DNA of 64,000 nucleotides, taken from assembly GCF_000018285.1 (NCBI RefSeq), contig NC_009901.1:1301001-1365000 (forward strand). Direction: 5' to 3'. A model generated the notes under the pieces. The model searched no databases. It was not told the DNA's origin and saw only the letters and a list, made by a program, of their open reading frames with translations. Of this stretch, positions 48,870 through 57,351 are shown in pieces (the first letter of the stretch is position 1; each line of letters opens with the position of its first letter). Made by a program: the position numbers and the translations under genes. This stretch comes from Shewanella pealeana ATCC 700345 (lineage in GTDB: Bacteria; Pseudomonadota; Gammaproteobacteria; Enterobacterales; Shewanellaceae).

Positions 48870-49886
48870 ATGAACATTACTACAATTGGTCTTGATATCG
48901 CAAAGTCCGTTTTTCATTTTGTTGGCGTTAATAAAGCCGGAAAGCTTGTCAAAAAGAAGATAATTAAGCGCAAAGAGTTAGTGCTTTTTCTTGCTCAAAT
49001 AGAACCTTGCCTTGTTGTGATGGAAGCCTGTGGCGGTGCAAACTATTGGGCTAGGGAGTTCGAGAAAGTTGGCCATCAAGTTAAGTTAATAGCACCCCAG
49101 TATGTCGTTCCCTACAGACAAGGAAATAAGAATGACTATAACGATGCACTTGCGATAGCTGAAGCAGCACAACGCCCCAACATGCGCTTTGTAGAGCCTA
49201 AGCCAGTAGAGCAGCAAGATATTCAGATGCTGCATCGAATGAGAGAAAGACTAAACAAACAATCTACTGCACTGATAAATCAAGTGAGAGGTATGCTCGC
49301 TGAGTACGGCATTGTCATCACAAAAGGAAAAGCGTCTTTTAGGACAAAGCTACCAGATATTCTAGAAAATGCCGATAACGAATTAACAGTCAAAGGCCGA
49401 AGTGTTTTTTATCAACTATATGAAGAGTTTAATGACATTGAGAAGCGACTTAAAAACTGTGATGCCCAAGTTCAACAAGAGGTGAAAAGTAACCAAGTAT
49501 GCCAGCGCTTAGAAAGCGTACCAGGCATTGGCCCTGTGACTGCCACAGCATTTTATGCAGCTGTTGGGCAAGGTAAAGATTTTACCAATGGGAGACATTT
49601 TTCAGCATGGTGCGGTCTAGTACCCAAACAGCATAGTAGTGGCGGGAAAAATAATTTGCTTGGTATTAGTAAGCGAGGAAACGCTTATTTGAGAACGCTA
49701 TTTATCCACGGGGCAAGAACTGTCTTACAGCATAGTTCTAATAAAACTGACAGATTTAGTTGCTGGGCTAGCGCACTTGCAGAAAGGCGTGGCTTTAACA
49801 GAGCTTGTGTTGCCGTAGCTAATAAGCTTGCACGAATAGCGTGGGTTATAGCAGCAAGAGAAGATGAATACCGTATCACAGTATAA
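48870..49886 (+). CDS. IS110-family (IS1111) transposase/recombinase
   Basis: This 338-residue DEDD recombinase has the RuvC-like N-terminal domain: GLDIAKSVFHF (first Asp), VMEACGGANYW (Glu) and GNKNDYNDALAIAEA (Asp pair). The C-terminal transposase-20 domain has RLESVPGIGPVTATAFYAAV and FSAWCGLVPKQHSSGGKNNLLGISKRGNAYLR, containing the conserved Ser. It is full length without stops, so probably functional. GAGGAC upstream of the ATG may serve as ribosome site. Confidence 0.93.
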   Translation: MNITTIGLDIAKSVFHFVGVNKAGKLVKKKIIKRKELVLFLAQIEPCLVVMEACGGANYWAREFEKVGHQVKLIAPQYVVPYRQGNKNDYNDALAIAEAAQRPNMRFVEPKPVEQQDIQMLHRMRERLNKQSTALINQVRGMLAEYGIVITKGKASFRTKLPDILENADNELTVKGRSVFYQLYEEFNDIEKRLKNCDAQVQQEVKSNQVCQRLESVPGIGPVTATAFYAAVGQGKDFTNGRHFSAWCGLVPKQHSSGGKNNLLGISKRGNAYLRTLFIHGARTVLQHSSNKTDRFSCWASALAERRGFNRACVAVANKLARIAWVIAAREDEYRITV

Positions 49887-50148
49887 ATTAATCATTAACG
49901 CGTCAACTTAACGAGATAATCATAAGTTTTGCTAACCACCAAGTTGCCAAGATAATTGATTTGATGATGAGACAGTCAGACTGTTCTGCTTAAAACCTTG
50001 CTTCGCCACAGGCTCTAAAGAAGCCGTAAGGATGATAAGGAAAGTAGAAGCAAATATCCATCAGGGCCAGAGGAGTACCTCAATAACAGGCCGAATATAT
50101 GGGTGCAATGAACTCTTCTCAAAGTCGATATTAAATATCTTGCAAACC
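49887..50148 (+). ncRNA. candidate bridge RNA region of the IS110/IS1111 element
   Basis: IS110-family recombinases are guided by a bridge RNA encoded in the longer non-coding end of the element, which in the IS1111 subgroup is the right end. This 262-base right end has no reading frame and several short self-complementary stretches (for example GACAGTCAGACTGTC around 49972-49986). The exact RNA boundaries and guide loops cannot be set by eye. Confidence 0.4.
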
Positions 50149-50160
50149 GGATGGGTCCAT

Positions 50161-50539
50161 ATATGGTCGAAGGTAGAATAATGCAGGAGCGATTATCGAG
50201 AGTAATGCAGGAGTTGTTACTGAGGAGAAATTAATGACCTTGCCACATAAGCGCTAAACTCTCGCTGAGCGACCAAATCTTTATACTGATTGGTATTACT
50301 CATGACTTCCTGTTACAAATGCCATCAAACTAAGCGCAATAAAACGGATTACCAGCCTTTCTACTTAACTGTAGCGACTGACAGTGGCTCCCGTGATGAG
50401 TGAGCTTCGAACAATGCAGTTCGTTACCTTTGGGTATGCTCTAAATCAGCATTAAGTTGAGAGCTGAAAGGCCGTTGAATACCAGCCTTCTAAGAGTAAT
50501 ACCAGACTCTGAAATCATCGGATATAGAAGGATGGAACA
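50161..50539. other. intergenic between IS110 element and a small exported protein
   Basis: No supported gene. It contains AATGCAGGAG twice (about 50178-50187 and 50204-50213) and the dispersed 16-base repeat at 50283-50298. Confidence 0.4.
50283..50298 (+). repeat. dispersed short repeat ATACTGATTGGTATTA
   Basis: Exact copy of the 16 bases at 27165-27180 and reversed at 39241-39256. Confidence 0.6.
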
Positions 50540-50833
50540 ATGAATATTCTCAACAGAAAACAGTATGTACTATTGCTAGCCGTGTTAATTGTATCGACCA
50601 GTGGCCACTTATTTGCTAGAGGTGGAGGGCAAGGTTTTGGTGGTTACAATGCCATTAGCAAGGCCGAGCTTGAGGCTAGTTGGAATGGTCAGCGCGGCTC
50701 TCAACATACTGCTATCAGAGGTGTTAAGGTTCAGTGGTATGCTGATGTATGCGGTACAGCAAATGGTCATGTCACAGATGTAAAACTCTGTATAAATGAT
50801 AAGAAAAAAATGACTAAGGATGACAGCCATTGA
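50540..50833 (+). CDS. small exported protein of unknown function
   Basis: This 97-residue frame has a clear ribosome site (AGAAGGATGG before the ATG) and a signal peptide (KQYVLLLAVLIVSTSGHLFA). A Gly-rich start to the mature chain (RGGGQGFGGYN) and two cysteines near the C-terminus (ADVC and KLC, about residues 71 and 83) that could pair complete it. I recognise no family. A terminator follows, so it is a single-gene unit, next to the IS110 element in an accessory stretch. Confidence 0.7.
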   Translation: MNILNRKQYVLLLAVLIVSTSGHLFARGGGQGFGGYNAISKAELEASWNGQRGSQHTAIRGVKVQWYADVCGTANGHVTDVKLCINDKKKMTKDDSH

Positions 50834-50872
50834 TTCAATTTTTACTGTCAAAGCTATTTGTTATTTCTTAGT

Positions 50873-50902
50873 GCCAAGGTTTAAAGTCAATCTTGGCTTT
50901 TT
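50873..50902 (+). terminator. terminator of the small exported protein gene
   Basis: The stem GCCAAG/CTTGGC (50873-50878 with 50892-50897) is followed by five T. The stem is short. Confidence 0.65.
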
Positions 50903-51096
50903 AATCGCTATCGGTTATTCATACTCAACTTTCTAACACTCTTTGAGTATTCAAATCGGCAAGCTGAGCTACTGCTTGTTTTCAGGATAATGCCCTTGAA
51001 ATTAGAGTGTTAACCACCTTACACTCTGCATGAAACTGAACAGCCTATTCCATTCTCGCTTCGTAGCGCCATTTATTTTATGAGACGTGTATTACA

Positions 51097-53082
51097 TTGA
51101 ATAAATTTATTAAGTCACTTTTCTCCTCATCAGCTGATTCAGAAGCTGTTAGCTCAAGACAAGCTAGCCAAAATGAATACTCTTTTCAGCATCATCGTTT
51201 ATATTACGATGGATTGCTCCAGCTACAAGTAGTTAAACAAAATGGACTCCATGTTGAGCTGCACAGTCAGTTTGAACTGCTTGGCAGCCATAACTGCGAG
51301 CTCTTGCTGGCTGAGTGGCTTGATGATAAGCGCTTTATTGCTGTGGACTCTACAGGCCGAATTTTTAGTGCTGTATTTAATGCTGCCGACTCGCGCAAGG
51401 TTAGTCTGTCAGCTATCGCATCGTTAGAACTCTACCCGACAGAGAATGCTTGTATCAGCAATGATAAACTTTGGGTCGTTGGCGCTAAGTTAGGCGGGCG
51501 ACGCAGCGTGAAGTCATTATTCTGTGTCGATATTGCGTTAGCACATGAGCGAGCCATAAAGAGTCTGCAAAAGGTTAACTATTTTGAGCTCAATGCCGCA
51601 GACATCGCAGATTACCAAATGCCATTTAAGTTTGTTGATGGCAGCATGGTGTGTGTCGCAGACAATGAGTTTGTATTTTATCAGCGTGAAAAGCGCCGAA
51701 TGCATCAGCTAGTGAGCTTTAATCCTATGACTGCTGAGGTTAACGTGTACCCGCTTGAGGGCAAGCCTGCACCGACGGAGATCTCTTTTCGAAATACCTT
51801 CTTTATGGATAAAAAGCGCGGTATTGCATTACTTGCCAATACCGAGACGCTTAGTTTGTCTGGCAATAAAGCTGTTGCATTGACTAATGGGGAACCGAGC
51901 TTTAATTTTGAATTACAGTTTATCGATTTTAAACAGAAAAAAGCGCTATGGAGCCACATGGTGAGGGCGCTCAAGCCATCACAAATCTGCGCTAAATATC
52001 AGGCTGAGGAACTTGTTGAATCATTAAGTGCGATTGCTGCTGGCGATACCAGCTCAAGCCATCATGATGAGCTGCAAACTTTTATCGAGTGTCTAACATC
52101 GGCAAGTGTCTCGGCCGATGGCAATAGTATCTGGCTTGGTTGGCAAGATGGAGTGGTGCAGCAGCTGTCGTTAACCGGGGAGCGTATGTCGCCCGAGTTT
52201 AACCTGATGCAAGAAAACAGCAATGGTAAGCAGCGGTCTGTACAAATCTTTGGTCATGAGCCCGTTGTGATTAAAGCTCAAATTGATAAGCAATTGATAG
52301 TGGCCGCTGGTGAAAGCGAAGATGCACGTACTTGGAAGATGGAAATTGTAGATAAACAGGAGTATTTATCGACCACACAGTCTGACAATCATGACAAGGC
52401 CGGTAGCGAATGGCAGAGTCAGAGTCAGAGTCAGAACCAAAGCCACAAAGAAAACTCAGCTAACGGTGATGTTTCAGTCGTCTGTCAGCCGCTGGAGTGC
52501 AGCTTAGTTATTCCGGCTAGTTTAGCTGAAGTGCCGACATTGAGTGGGCAAGTCGATATTTGTCTTCAAGATGTCAATGATACTGAAGCAAAGGTTCGCT
52601 CGCTTGAAAAGCTCAATAGTCTTATGCCAACACTTAAGATTCATTACCATCAAAGTAACCAGGCATCGCTATTCTTTGGCTTTGTAAATCAGCAAGTCGA
52701 CGGCTGCGCCGTGCAGAGCGAATATGATGTGTTTGCCGCTGCAGCTTACGATGAAAAGGGCGCGGAGTTATTAGCGAGTATTATCGAGCAGTTTGCTAGT
52801 TGGAATAGCGCCGCGGATTTGACGGGCCTTAAAGGCGCGCCAATAATGGCCGATGCGGTGTTAGGTCTGGCTGATAAGCGCCAGTATTTGCATATTCTTG
52901 CTAAGTACTTTATTGCCATTGGTGGTCAAGAGCCGATCCATCCATTTCATGTCAACAGAACCATGATGGTGATCCGTGAGCAACATGCCGATACGCCTGA
53001 GCTAGCAGATTTTATGGCGAAAGTGCCATGGCCTTGGAATGATGTAAGTTTTACCGTACCTAATGTCGGTGATTATGACTAA
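51097..53082 (+). CDS. 661-residue protein of unknown function
   Basis: Long uninterrupted frame with normal codon use, so surely a gene. The start is apparently TTG at 51097 with only a weak ribosome site; there is no ATG in the first 170 codons. There is no signal peptide or membrane segment, so it is probably cytoplasmic. The first 400 residues contain repeated strand-rich blocks with D/N-G turns (for example VDSTGRIFSAVF, SADGNSIWLGWQDGVVQQLS), suggesting a beta-propeller-like fold. A Gln/Ser-rich linker (WQSQSQSQNQSHKEN) near residue 445 separates a C-terminal mixed domain. No function is proposed. Confidence 0.75.
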   Translation: MNKFIKSLFSSSADSEAVSSRQASQNEYSFQHHRLYYDGLLQLQVVKQNGLHVELHSQFELLGSHNCELLLAEWLDDKRFIAVDSTGRIFSAVFNAADSRKVSLSAIASLELYPTENACISNDKLWVVGAKLGGRRSVKSLFCVDIALAHERAIKSLQKVNYFELNAADIADYQMPFKFVDGSMVCVADNEFVFYQREKRRMHQLVSFNPMTAEVNVYPLEGKPAPTEISFRNTFFMDKKRGIALLANTETLSLSGNKAVALTNGEPSFNFELQFIDFKQKKALWSHMVRALKPSQICAKYQAEELVESLSAIAAGDTSSSHHDELQTFIECLTSASVSADGNSIWLGWQDGVVQQLSLTGERMSPEFNLMQENSNGKQRSVQIFGHEPVVIKAQIDKQLIVAAGESEDARTWKMEIVDKQEYLSTTQSDNHDKAGSEWQSQSQSQNQSHKENSANGDVSVVCQPLECSLVIPASLAEVPTLSGQVDICLQDVNDTEAKVRSLEKLNSLMPTLKIHYHQSNQASLFFGFVNQQVDGCAVQSEYDVFAAAAYDEKGAELLASIIEQFASWNSAADLTGLKGAPIMADAVLGLADKRQYLHILAKYFIAIGGQEPIHPFHVNRTMMVIREQHADTPELADFMAKVPWPWNDVSFTVPNVGDYD

Positions 53083-53168
53083 ATGCTAGCAGGGCTCTGG
53101 TATTGGGGGGTAGGAGCAAGGTCGTATGACCTCGCTCCTGTCTGTGGCGCTAGCGTAGCAAGGCGTGT

Positions 53169-54326
53169 CTAAAGCTGACCTTTCTTAGAAACAATATGGG
53201 ATGATGTGGTTGGATTTTTCATTATATGGCCGCCTTTCAAGCCTTTTATAGTACCAATTGCAGCAATAATCCAAGCGCAAATTAAGCCGGTAAATAACAT
53301 AATCGCTGCCCACTCAAAGGCGGGCAGCCCAGTATGTATTGCCAGCTGGCTTGTGCCGGTAACACAAGTGCCAACGGGGAAAGTAAACGCCCACCAAGTC
53401 AGTGCAAAGGGCATTTTCCTGCGCAGAGCACTTAATGTCAGTAAGCTTGCTAATATCGACCAGAAAAAAGCAAAACCCCAAATAGGCACGCCATAGAGAA
53501 TAGCCATGGTATTCATGCTTGTGGCGATCGGTTCGTCGACCACAAGCACTGCTACAGCCCCTAGGGTCCCCGCCGCGGTAATCGACTGACCTAAAGGCCC
53601 CAAGATTATCCATAGCGTGGGGACTCGTGCTCCTCCTGACGTCCCTGAGTGAACTAAGCGGCTCCATATCATGGTGATAATAATGAGGGCGCTCATTAAG
53701 CTAACGCCAAACATGGCATAGCAGGCGTAAAGCATTGTCTGCTGCATAGCGATAGTTGGCGCATGGGGAATTAACATGGCGCCAATGGCCGCAGAGACCA
53801 TAGGTGGGACGACGGGCATAAGCCAACCGCCGAAAGCTGCGTCACTGCGGATTTTATAATGGGTGAAAAGACGAAATGTGATAATCACGGCTGTTGCTAT
53901 CCCGCCAAGAGTACCAATAAACCACAGTGTCCAAGCTATGGTTATCGACGTCTCTGAGGCCATGATTTCTGGCCCGAACAAGATAGTTCCTCCTGCCACC
54001 GTAAGCATCGCCATTGGCGGCGCCCCGAAAAACTGTGCCATAACCGGATCATTAAATTGTCGCTTGATGATATGGGGCTTAAGAATCGTCTGAATAATCT
54101 TTATCAGTAACATGGCCAGAAGCATCAAGGCTGCGAGTAACCAAATAACAAACCCTATGCTGCTAAGGTCTTTACCGACTAGAGGTAAACCGACTGCTGC
54201 GTTAGCTATGATGCCTGTCCCCATCACTGAGGCAAACCAGTTTGGCCCTATCTCTGTACTTAGCTCTGGATTTGGCTCTGGATGATTTAGTTCTGTACTG
54301 GGCTCGACTTGAGTATTGTCAGACAT
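53169..54326 (-). CDS. TDT-family transporter (TehA/SLAC1-like)
   Basis: Membrane protein of 385 residues with about ten hydrophobic segments and the family start PNWFASVMGTGIIANAA near residues 29-45. The family covers tellurite-resistance TehA, malate permease Mae1, SLAC1 anion channels and sulfite exporters, so the substrate is an anion of uncertain kind. An unusual 25-residue Glu/Pro/Ser N-terminal tail (STELNHPEPNPELSTE) precedes the first helix. AAGGGG lies ahead of the ATG. The divergent LysR gene at 54486 is its likely regulator. Confidence 0.85.
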   Translation of the reverse strand: MSDNTQVEPSTELNHPEPNPELSTEIGPNWFASVMGTGIIANAAVGLPLVGKDLSSIGFVIWLLAALMLLAMLLIKIIQTILKPHIIKRQFNDPVMAQFFGAPPMAMLTVAGGTILFGPEIMASETSITIAWTLWFIGTLGGIATAVIITFRLFTHYKIRSDAAFGGWLMPVVPPMVSAAIGAMLIPHAPTIAMQQTMLYACYAMFGVSLMSALIIITMIWSRLVHSGTSGGARVPTLWIILGPLGQSITAAGTLGAVAVLVVDEPIATSMNTMAILYGVPIWGFAFFWSILASLLTLSALRRKMPFALTWWAFTFPVGTCVTGTSQLAIHTGLPAFEWAAIMLFTGLICAWIIAAIGTIKGLKGGHIMKNPTTSSHIVSKKGQL

Positions 54327-54485
54327 ATGTCCCCTTAACGGCTAAATTTTCAACTAACGTTACAACCTCAACTATTAAAACTATGTTGCTTGTGATGATA
54401 AGTACAATTTTGAATTGCTTGCTGCTAAACAAATTGAACTAACAAGATTTGCTAAGTGTCTATTTATACTTTTTGACTTGTTTAA

Positions 54486-55382
54486 ATGGGGGGGGCTTTG
54501 AATAGAAATATTTCTGATTTGAATCAAATCAGGTTGTTACTGGATTTAGTTCATACTAAAAACATGAGCCGCACCGCACAGCGCTTAGGTAAAACAACCA
54601 GTGCTATATCTAAAAACTTGCAGCGACTGCGTGAAGAGCTTTGCGACCCCCTCTTTATTAGGCAGCCATCAGGACTAGAGCCGACGACATACGCCTTAAC
54701 TCTTACCGCTAAACTGACTAATATTCAAAAGGATATCGATGCAGCCTTCGATTCTGAGTCATTCGATCCTAAGTTATTTAAAGGTAAAATCACCTTAGCT
54801 GCGAATACGGCGTTAATGCACCAATATCAGGGGGAACTATTACTCGCGTTAACAGAGCAGGCGCCGCTGGCCAATATTGAAATTGTCCAATGGCAAGAGG
54901 ATAGTTATCAGAGAATACTCGATGGCAGTATTAATGCAGGCCTACAATTTTTGAATGAGAATTGCACTCAATCTATTATGCAGCATGTTCTTCAAAGGCA
55001 TGAGATTGTGCTAGTCACTGGTGGCAAGCATAGTGCATCAAGCGCAAGAGAGGCCTTATCATCTCCCTTAGCAGTGCTTAAGATCCATGGTTGGAATGCT
55101 GACTCGGTTCGCTTTTCTCGCTACCTCTATCAGAAGGGGGTAGAGCATAATGTGCGTTTGCAGTGTGAAGATCTTCCTAGCCTATTATCATGCCTTGAGC
55201 GCAGTAATTTTGTCTCTCCGTTACCACGCTTCCTATGTCCAGGTAACTTAAAAGCGCTTACCTTAGATGAGCCGGGTAATGAGATAAGCTCAGTGGTGTG
55301 TATCCCCTCTACTCATAGAAACGAGCCACTGTATCAATGGCTCGTAGGACTCATTAAATCACTAATGCCAGTAAAGTTGTGA
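54486..55382 (+). CDS. LysR-family regulator, divergent to the TDT transporter
   Basis: This 298-residue LysR-type regulator has its helix-turn-helix at about residues 24-50 (NMSRTAQRLGKTTSAISKNLQRL) and the co-inducer domain after residue 90. The ATG at 54486 lacks a ribosome site and is followed by a run of eight G. A TTG at 54498, just after that run, is an alternative start. The 159-bp divergent gap to the TDT gene is the classic LysR arrangement. The gene ends convergently against the small CydA-associated frame. Confidence 0.83.
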   Translation: MGGALNRNISDLNQIRLLLDLVHTKNMSRTAQRLGKTTSAISKNLQRLREELCDPLFIRQPSGLEPTTYALTLTAKLTNIQKDIDAAFDSESFDPKLFKGKITLAANTALMHQYQGELLLALTEQAPLANIEIVQWQEDSYQRILDGSINAGLQFLNENCTQSIMQHVLQRHEIVLVTGGKHSASSAREALSSPLAVLKIHGWNADSVRFSRYLYQKGVEHNVRLQCEDLPSLLSCLERSNFVSPLPRFLCPGNLKALTLDEPGNEISSVVCIPSTHRNEPLYQWLVGLIKSLMPVKL

Positions 55383-55398
55383 ATATAGACAAGATAGC

Positions 55399-55470
55399 CT
55401 ATTGCTTAACGAGTTTATTGGCGATAAACGCCGCTGCGATAGCGACAAAAATGACAGAGAAATAGATCAT
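55399..55470 (-). CDS. 23-residue membrane peptide overlapping the cydA-like gene
   Basis: The frame MIYFSVIFVAIAAAFIANKLVKQ (23 residues) begins at 55470 within the last codons of the cydA-like gene. Its ATG and the upstream TGA share ATGA, with GGAG five bases before the start. It would be a single membrane helix with a positive C-terminus. Small single-helix proteins (CydX, CydY, CbdX types) accompany cytochrome bd subunits, and the position and coupling here fit such a role. The sequence does not resemble E. coli CydX, and with no CydB present its partner would be the CydA-like protein itself. Confidence 0.6.
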   Translation of the reverse strand: MIYFSVIFVAIAAAFIANKLVKQ

Positions 55471-57125
55471 AGTGACTCCGGTTTTATGTTTGTTAATGTA
55501 GCTGTTGTTGATGCTGTTTTAGCAGGCTCTGCTTCTAAAGCGTCGGTCTGGATAGCACCAGCCTGTAAACAGACTTTCTCGACTGAAATAGCAGGCTTAG
55601 GGCCTTGTTTTATCCAGCGAGCCAATATGACTCCCAAGATCAGAAATAGGGCGGCGTAGCTCATGAGTAAGGTCGGTAGCTGAAACCCATTGGTTTGCCC
55701 TGTTGCAAACGAACCCGCACCCTGTAATGTTGGCATCACGCCATAAATCACCCAAGGTTGACGGCCATACTCAGAAAGAAGCCAGCCGGATAAATAAGCG
55801 ATAAAAGGAATGGGCAGGGCATAGGTGCTGAGCTTGAGTAGTCTAGTGCTAACGCTGTTAACTCTGCCTTTGATGGCTAGGTAAATCCAGTAACTACTGA
55901 GTAGCAAAATGAATATGCCTGCGCCGACCATCACACGGAAACTAAAAAATAGCAGGCAAACATTGTTGACCGTGTCGTTAGCCGCTAGGCGGATCTGCTC
56001 TTCGGTTACCTCGATTAGATCCGGATTGTATTTTCGAACTAGCTCGGCATAGCCAAGATCTTGCTGGTGGGCTTGTATAAGCTCTCTTTTAGCCTGTTTG
56101 TTTGATGAAGATGAGTAAGCTGCGATGGCCTGATGGGCTAATAAGCCGTTGCGAATACGCTGCATATTTTCAGCTCTTAACTGCTTGATGCCCTTCACCG
56201 GCTGAGTGTCATCGGTTCCAGATAGCATCCAGCCAAGCACTTTAGGGATCTTAACTTCGAATCTATTCTCCTCTGCTTGCTGATCCGGTAGTGCAAATAA
56301 CACCAGATCGGCACCATCTTGCTGCGTCTTCCATAAGGCTTCGAGTTGCGCCAATTTCATCGGTTGCGCCTGATGAACGTCACGGCCGTGAATGTCTCCG
56401 CTAAATATGGCAAACAGTGAGAAACATAAGCCGATACTGGCTCCTATCACTACCCCCGTTTGGGCAAAGGCTTGTTGTCTATTTTTTTGTAGGTAATAGC
56501 AGGACAAAGAGATAAGAGTCACGCCACCGATTAAGAATGCACCAGTAAACATATGGGCAAAGCGTGTACTTGCCATAGGTGTGCTGACAATTTCAAGTAG
56601 CGAACTTGCTTGGTATGTCATGGTGTTGATATCAAATTGCATTGCTGAGCTTGGATCATGCATCCAGCCATTGAGTACGATGACTGGTAGCTCGGTATAG
56701 GCACAGATAAAGGGTAATAACCAAGTGATGAAAAGGTGAACCTTGGCGGGAAGATATCGCCAACCGACATAGAACAGGCTCACCGCGGTAAGCCAGAGCA
56801 TCATACCAGTAGACACTATGGTGCCAAGCAGTCCGACATATTCACTGAATACGCTGTTGATAAATATGTCGAGTTGTTGCCAGTCTTCCGGCATGGGAGG
56901 AGTTAATATACCAGTGATAATTAATACAAACACAATAGGCAAACACAGCTTGCCAATAAATTGCGCTGCCGATTTATATTCAGCATTTGATTTGGTGACG
57001 TATAAGGTTTCAAAAATTGCAGTGACTAGCATAAGGCCAATAAACAGAGGCACAAAAATTTGGTGCACCATCATACTGAGTGCAAATTCGAGTCTGGCGC
57101 TATCGGTTAAAGCGTGTTCAATCAT
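55467..57125 (-). CDS. orphan cytochrome bd subunit I (CydA)-like protein
   Basis: Membrane protein of 552 residues homologous to CydA along its length. Conserved relative to E. coli: His21 (His19), His191 (His186), Arg397 and Met399 (Arg391, Met393) for heme b558, the quinol-loop pair Lys257 and Glu262 (Lys252, Glu257), and GRQPW at 454-458. Not conserved by my alignment: Glu99 and Glu107 (here hydrophobic, in a helix about five residues shorter) and Glu445, the heme b595 ligand (no acidic residue in the last helix). No cydB follows. A heme b558 quinol site may remain without a normal oxygen-reducing di-heme site. GGTAAG precedes the ATG. Confidence 0.85.
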   Translation of the reverse strand: MIEHALTDSARLEFALSMMVHQIFVPLFIGLMLVTAIFETLYVTKSNAEYKSAAQFIGKLCLPIVFVLIITGILTPPMPEDWQQLDIFINSVFSEYVGLLGTIVSTGMMLWLTAVSLFYVGWRYLPAKVHLFITWLLPFICAYTELPVIVLNGWMHDPSSAMQFDINTMTYQASSLLEIVSTPMASTRFAHMFTGAFLIGGVTLISLSCYYLQKNRQQAFAQTGVVIGASIGLCFSLFAIFSGDIHGRDVHQAQPMKLAQLEALWKTQQDGADLVLFALPDQQAEENRFEVKIPKVLGWMLSGTDDTQPVKGIKQLRAENMQRIRNGLLAHQAIAAYSSSSNKQAKRELIQAHQQDLGYAELVRKYNPDLIEVTEEQIRLAANDTVNNVCLLFFSFRVMVGAGIFILLLSSYWIYLAIKGRVNSVSTRLLKLSTYALPIPFIAYLSGWLLSEYGRQPWVIYGVMPTLQGAGSFATGQTNGFQLPTLLMSYAALFLILGVILARWIKQGPKPAISVEKVCLQAGAIQTDALEAEPAKTASTTATLTNIKPESL

Positions 57126-57282
57126 TAGTACTTACCTATCCATATAGTTAGGCAGACCATAACAGGATTGATTTTCCTATAAGTTGAATCTGTTTTTCCT
57201 GAAACGATATTTAGTCAGGGAAATGGTTCTGAAGTTAGTTGACTTTGTTAGCGCAGCCGCTAGGTATAAAATTGTGGATGGA

Positions 57283-57316
57283 ACAATAAAAAATCGGTCA
57301 CATCTAGTGACCGATT
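57283..57316 (-). terminator. terminator of the DUF885 gene
   Basis: The 10-bp stem AATCGGTCAC/GTGACCGATT is followed on the minus strand by a T run. It is 36 bases past the stop. Confidence 0.85.
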
Positions 57317-57351
57317 CGTTGGTTTCATTGAGATCTTCTAATCAGATTCGT

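Larger units (their letters stand above)
48788..50160 (+). mobile_element. IS110-family element, IS1111 subgroup
   Basis: One intact recombinase gene is enclosed by 12-base subterminal inverted repeats, ATGGACCCATCC at 48788-48799 and GGATGGGTCCAT at 50149-50160. Subterminal rather than terminal repeats mark the IS1111 subgroup. The true ends should lie a few bases outside. The left non-coding end is about 70 bases and the right about 260, as expected for this subgroup. No target duplication is evident, as usual for this family. Confidence 0.88.

Noticed and set aside
54327..57125. search for cydB near the CydA-like gene
   Set aside because: Neither strand of the flanks encodes a CydB-like membrane protein; the neighbours are a TDT transporter, a LysR regulator and a DUF885 peptidase.
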